Assembly (NCBI GenBank): GCA_029939015.1
Contig: JAOZTV010000209.1
Coordinates: 1-5,631 of the forward strand
Source of the DNA: Candidatus Aminicenantota bacterium
GTDB taxonomy: Bacteria > Acidobacteriota > Aminicenantia > UBA2199
Reading direction: 5' to 3'
DNA: 5,631 bases
Part shown: piece by piece, positions 5,522 through 5,631 of the stretch
How positions within the stretch are numbered: position 1 is the stretch's first letter
How the letters are laid out: each line of letters opens with the position of its first letter
Translations under genes and position numbers: made by a program
Notes under the pieces: model-generated
What the model was told of the DNA's origin: nothing
Seen by the model: only the letters and a program-made list of their open reading frames with translations
The model's database searches: none

Positions 5522-5595
5522 GTGTTAGACAGGAGTTTTTTTATTCTGAATCAACGATTTTTTTAAACCACAATAAAACATCAAATAATTGAAAA

Positions 5596-5631
5596 ATGAG
5601 AGCTTGTGCTGTATATTTTGTCGGAGGATAT
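5596..5631 (+). CDS. Possible first 12 codons of a gene running off the window
   Basis: ATG at 5596 opens a frame that stays open to the last base (MRACAVYFVGGY). There is no ribosome site ahead of it. Alternatively the same DNA is a promoter, TTGAAA (5589-5594), a 17-nt spacer and TATATT (5612-5617), with GGAGG (5623-5627) serving a start codon just past the edge. The two readings conflict and the fragment is too short to choose. A gene leaving rightward is plausible under either. Confidence 0.2.
   Translation, partial: MRACAVYFVGGY

Larger units (their letters stand above)
5294..5631. other. Regulatory region upstream of the regulator operon, extending to the window end
   Basis: These 338 bp contain the dual promoter at 5309-5337, the 17-bp palindrome at 5465-5481 and the tandem repeat at 5502-5521. 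Lower-value dyads are also present: AATAATC/GATTATT (5346-5352, 5369-5375), TTATTCT/AGAATAA (5353-5359, 5381-5387) and ATGTACAT (5427-5434). Apart from the possible gene start at 5596 I see no coding region. A divergently transcribed gene to the right is likely, which would make this a shared control region. Confidence 0.6.

Noticed and set aside
5519..5547. TTGGTG-17-TATTCT as a sigma-70 promoter for a rightward gene
   Set aside because: Three and four matches out of six are weak in an AT-rich region, and the downstream gene itself is uncertain.

Overview
This is an AT-rich window, roughly two-thirds or more A+T by eye, from a Gram-negative bacterium. The outer membrane is implied by a TolC-type channel. 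RpoN (sigma-54) is implied by an NtrC-family activator together with three well-spaced -24/-12 promoter elements. The style of the sensor kinase and activator is common in the Bacteroidota/FCB side of the tree and in related candidate phyla. That placement is a family-level impression and cannot be fixed from this window.

Layout: (1) 1-50, minus strand, is the 5' half of a tRNA-Leu with anticodon CAG, with a near-consensus sigma-70 promoter just upstream. (2) 207-516, plus strand, is a sigma-54-like promoter and an 81-codon ORF. Its first ~50 residues look like the start of an NtrC-type receiver domain and its last ~27 look like the C-terminal end of a SpoIIE/PP2C phosphatase, so it appears to be a deletion or fusion remnant. 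(3) 582-2266, plus strand, has two tandem 16-bp dyads, a sigma-54 promoter and a full-length TolC-family outer-membrane efflux gene. (4) 2267-2551 is a gene-poor gap between convergent genes with several small inverted and direct repeats and a probable degraded interspersed repeat. (5) 5293-2552, minus strand, is a two-gene operon encoding a sigma-54-dependent response regulator followed by a membrane histidine kinase with a PAS domain. (6) 5294-5631 is regulatory DNA: a sigma-54 promoter overlapping a sigma-70-like promoter, a perfect 17-bp palindrome, a 2 x 10-bp tandem repeat and possibly the first codons of another gene.

How it may work together (inference): the kinase senses an envelope or cytoplasmic signal and phosphorylates the activator. 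The activator then turns on its own operon and the tolC-like efflux gene from matching sigma-54 promoters. The longest open frame for the activator starts at 5392, but the -24/-12 element lies inside that frame. The real start is therefore probably 5293, giving 459 aa. The regulator/tolC circuit and the chimeric REC-SpoIIE ORF are the parts most worth a second look.
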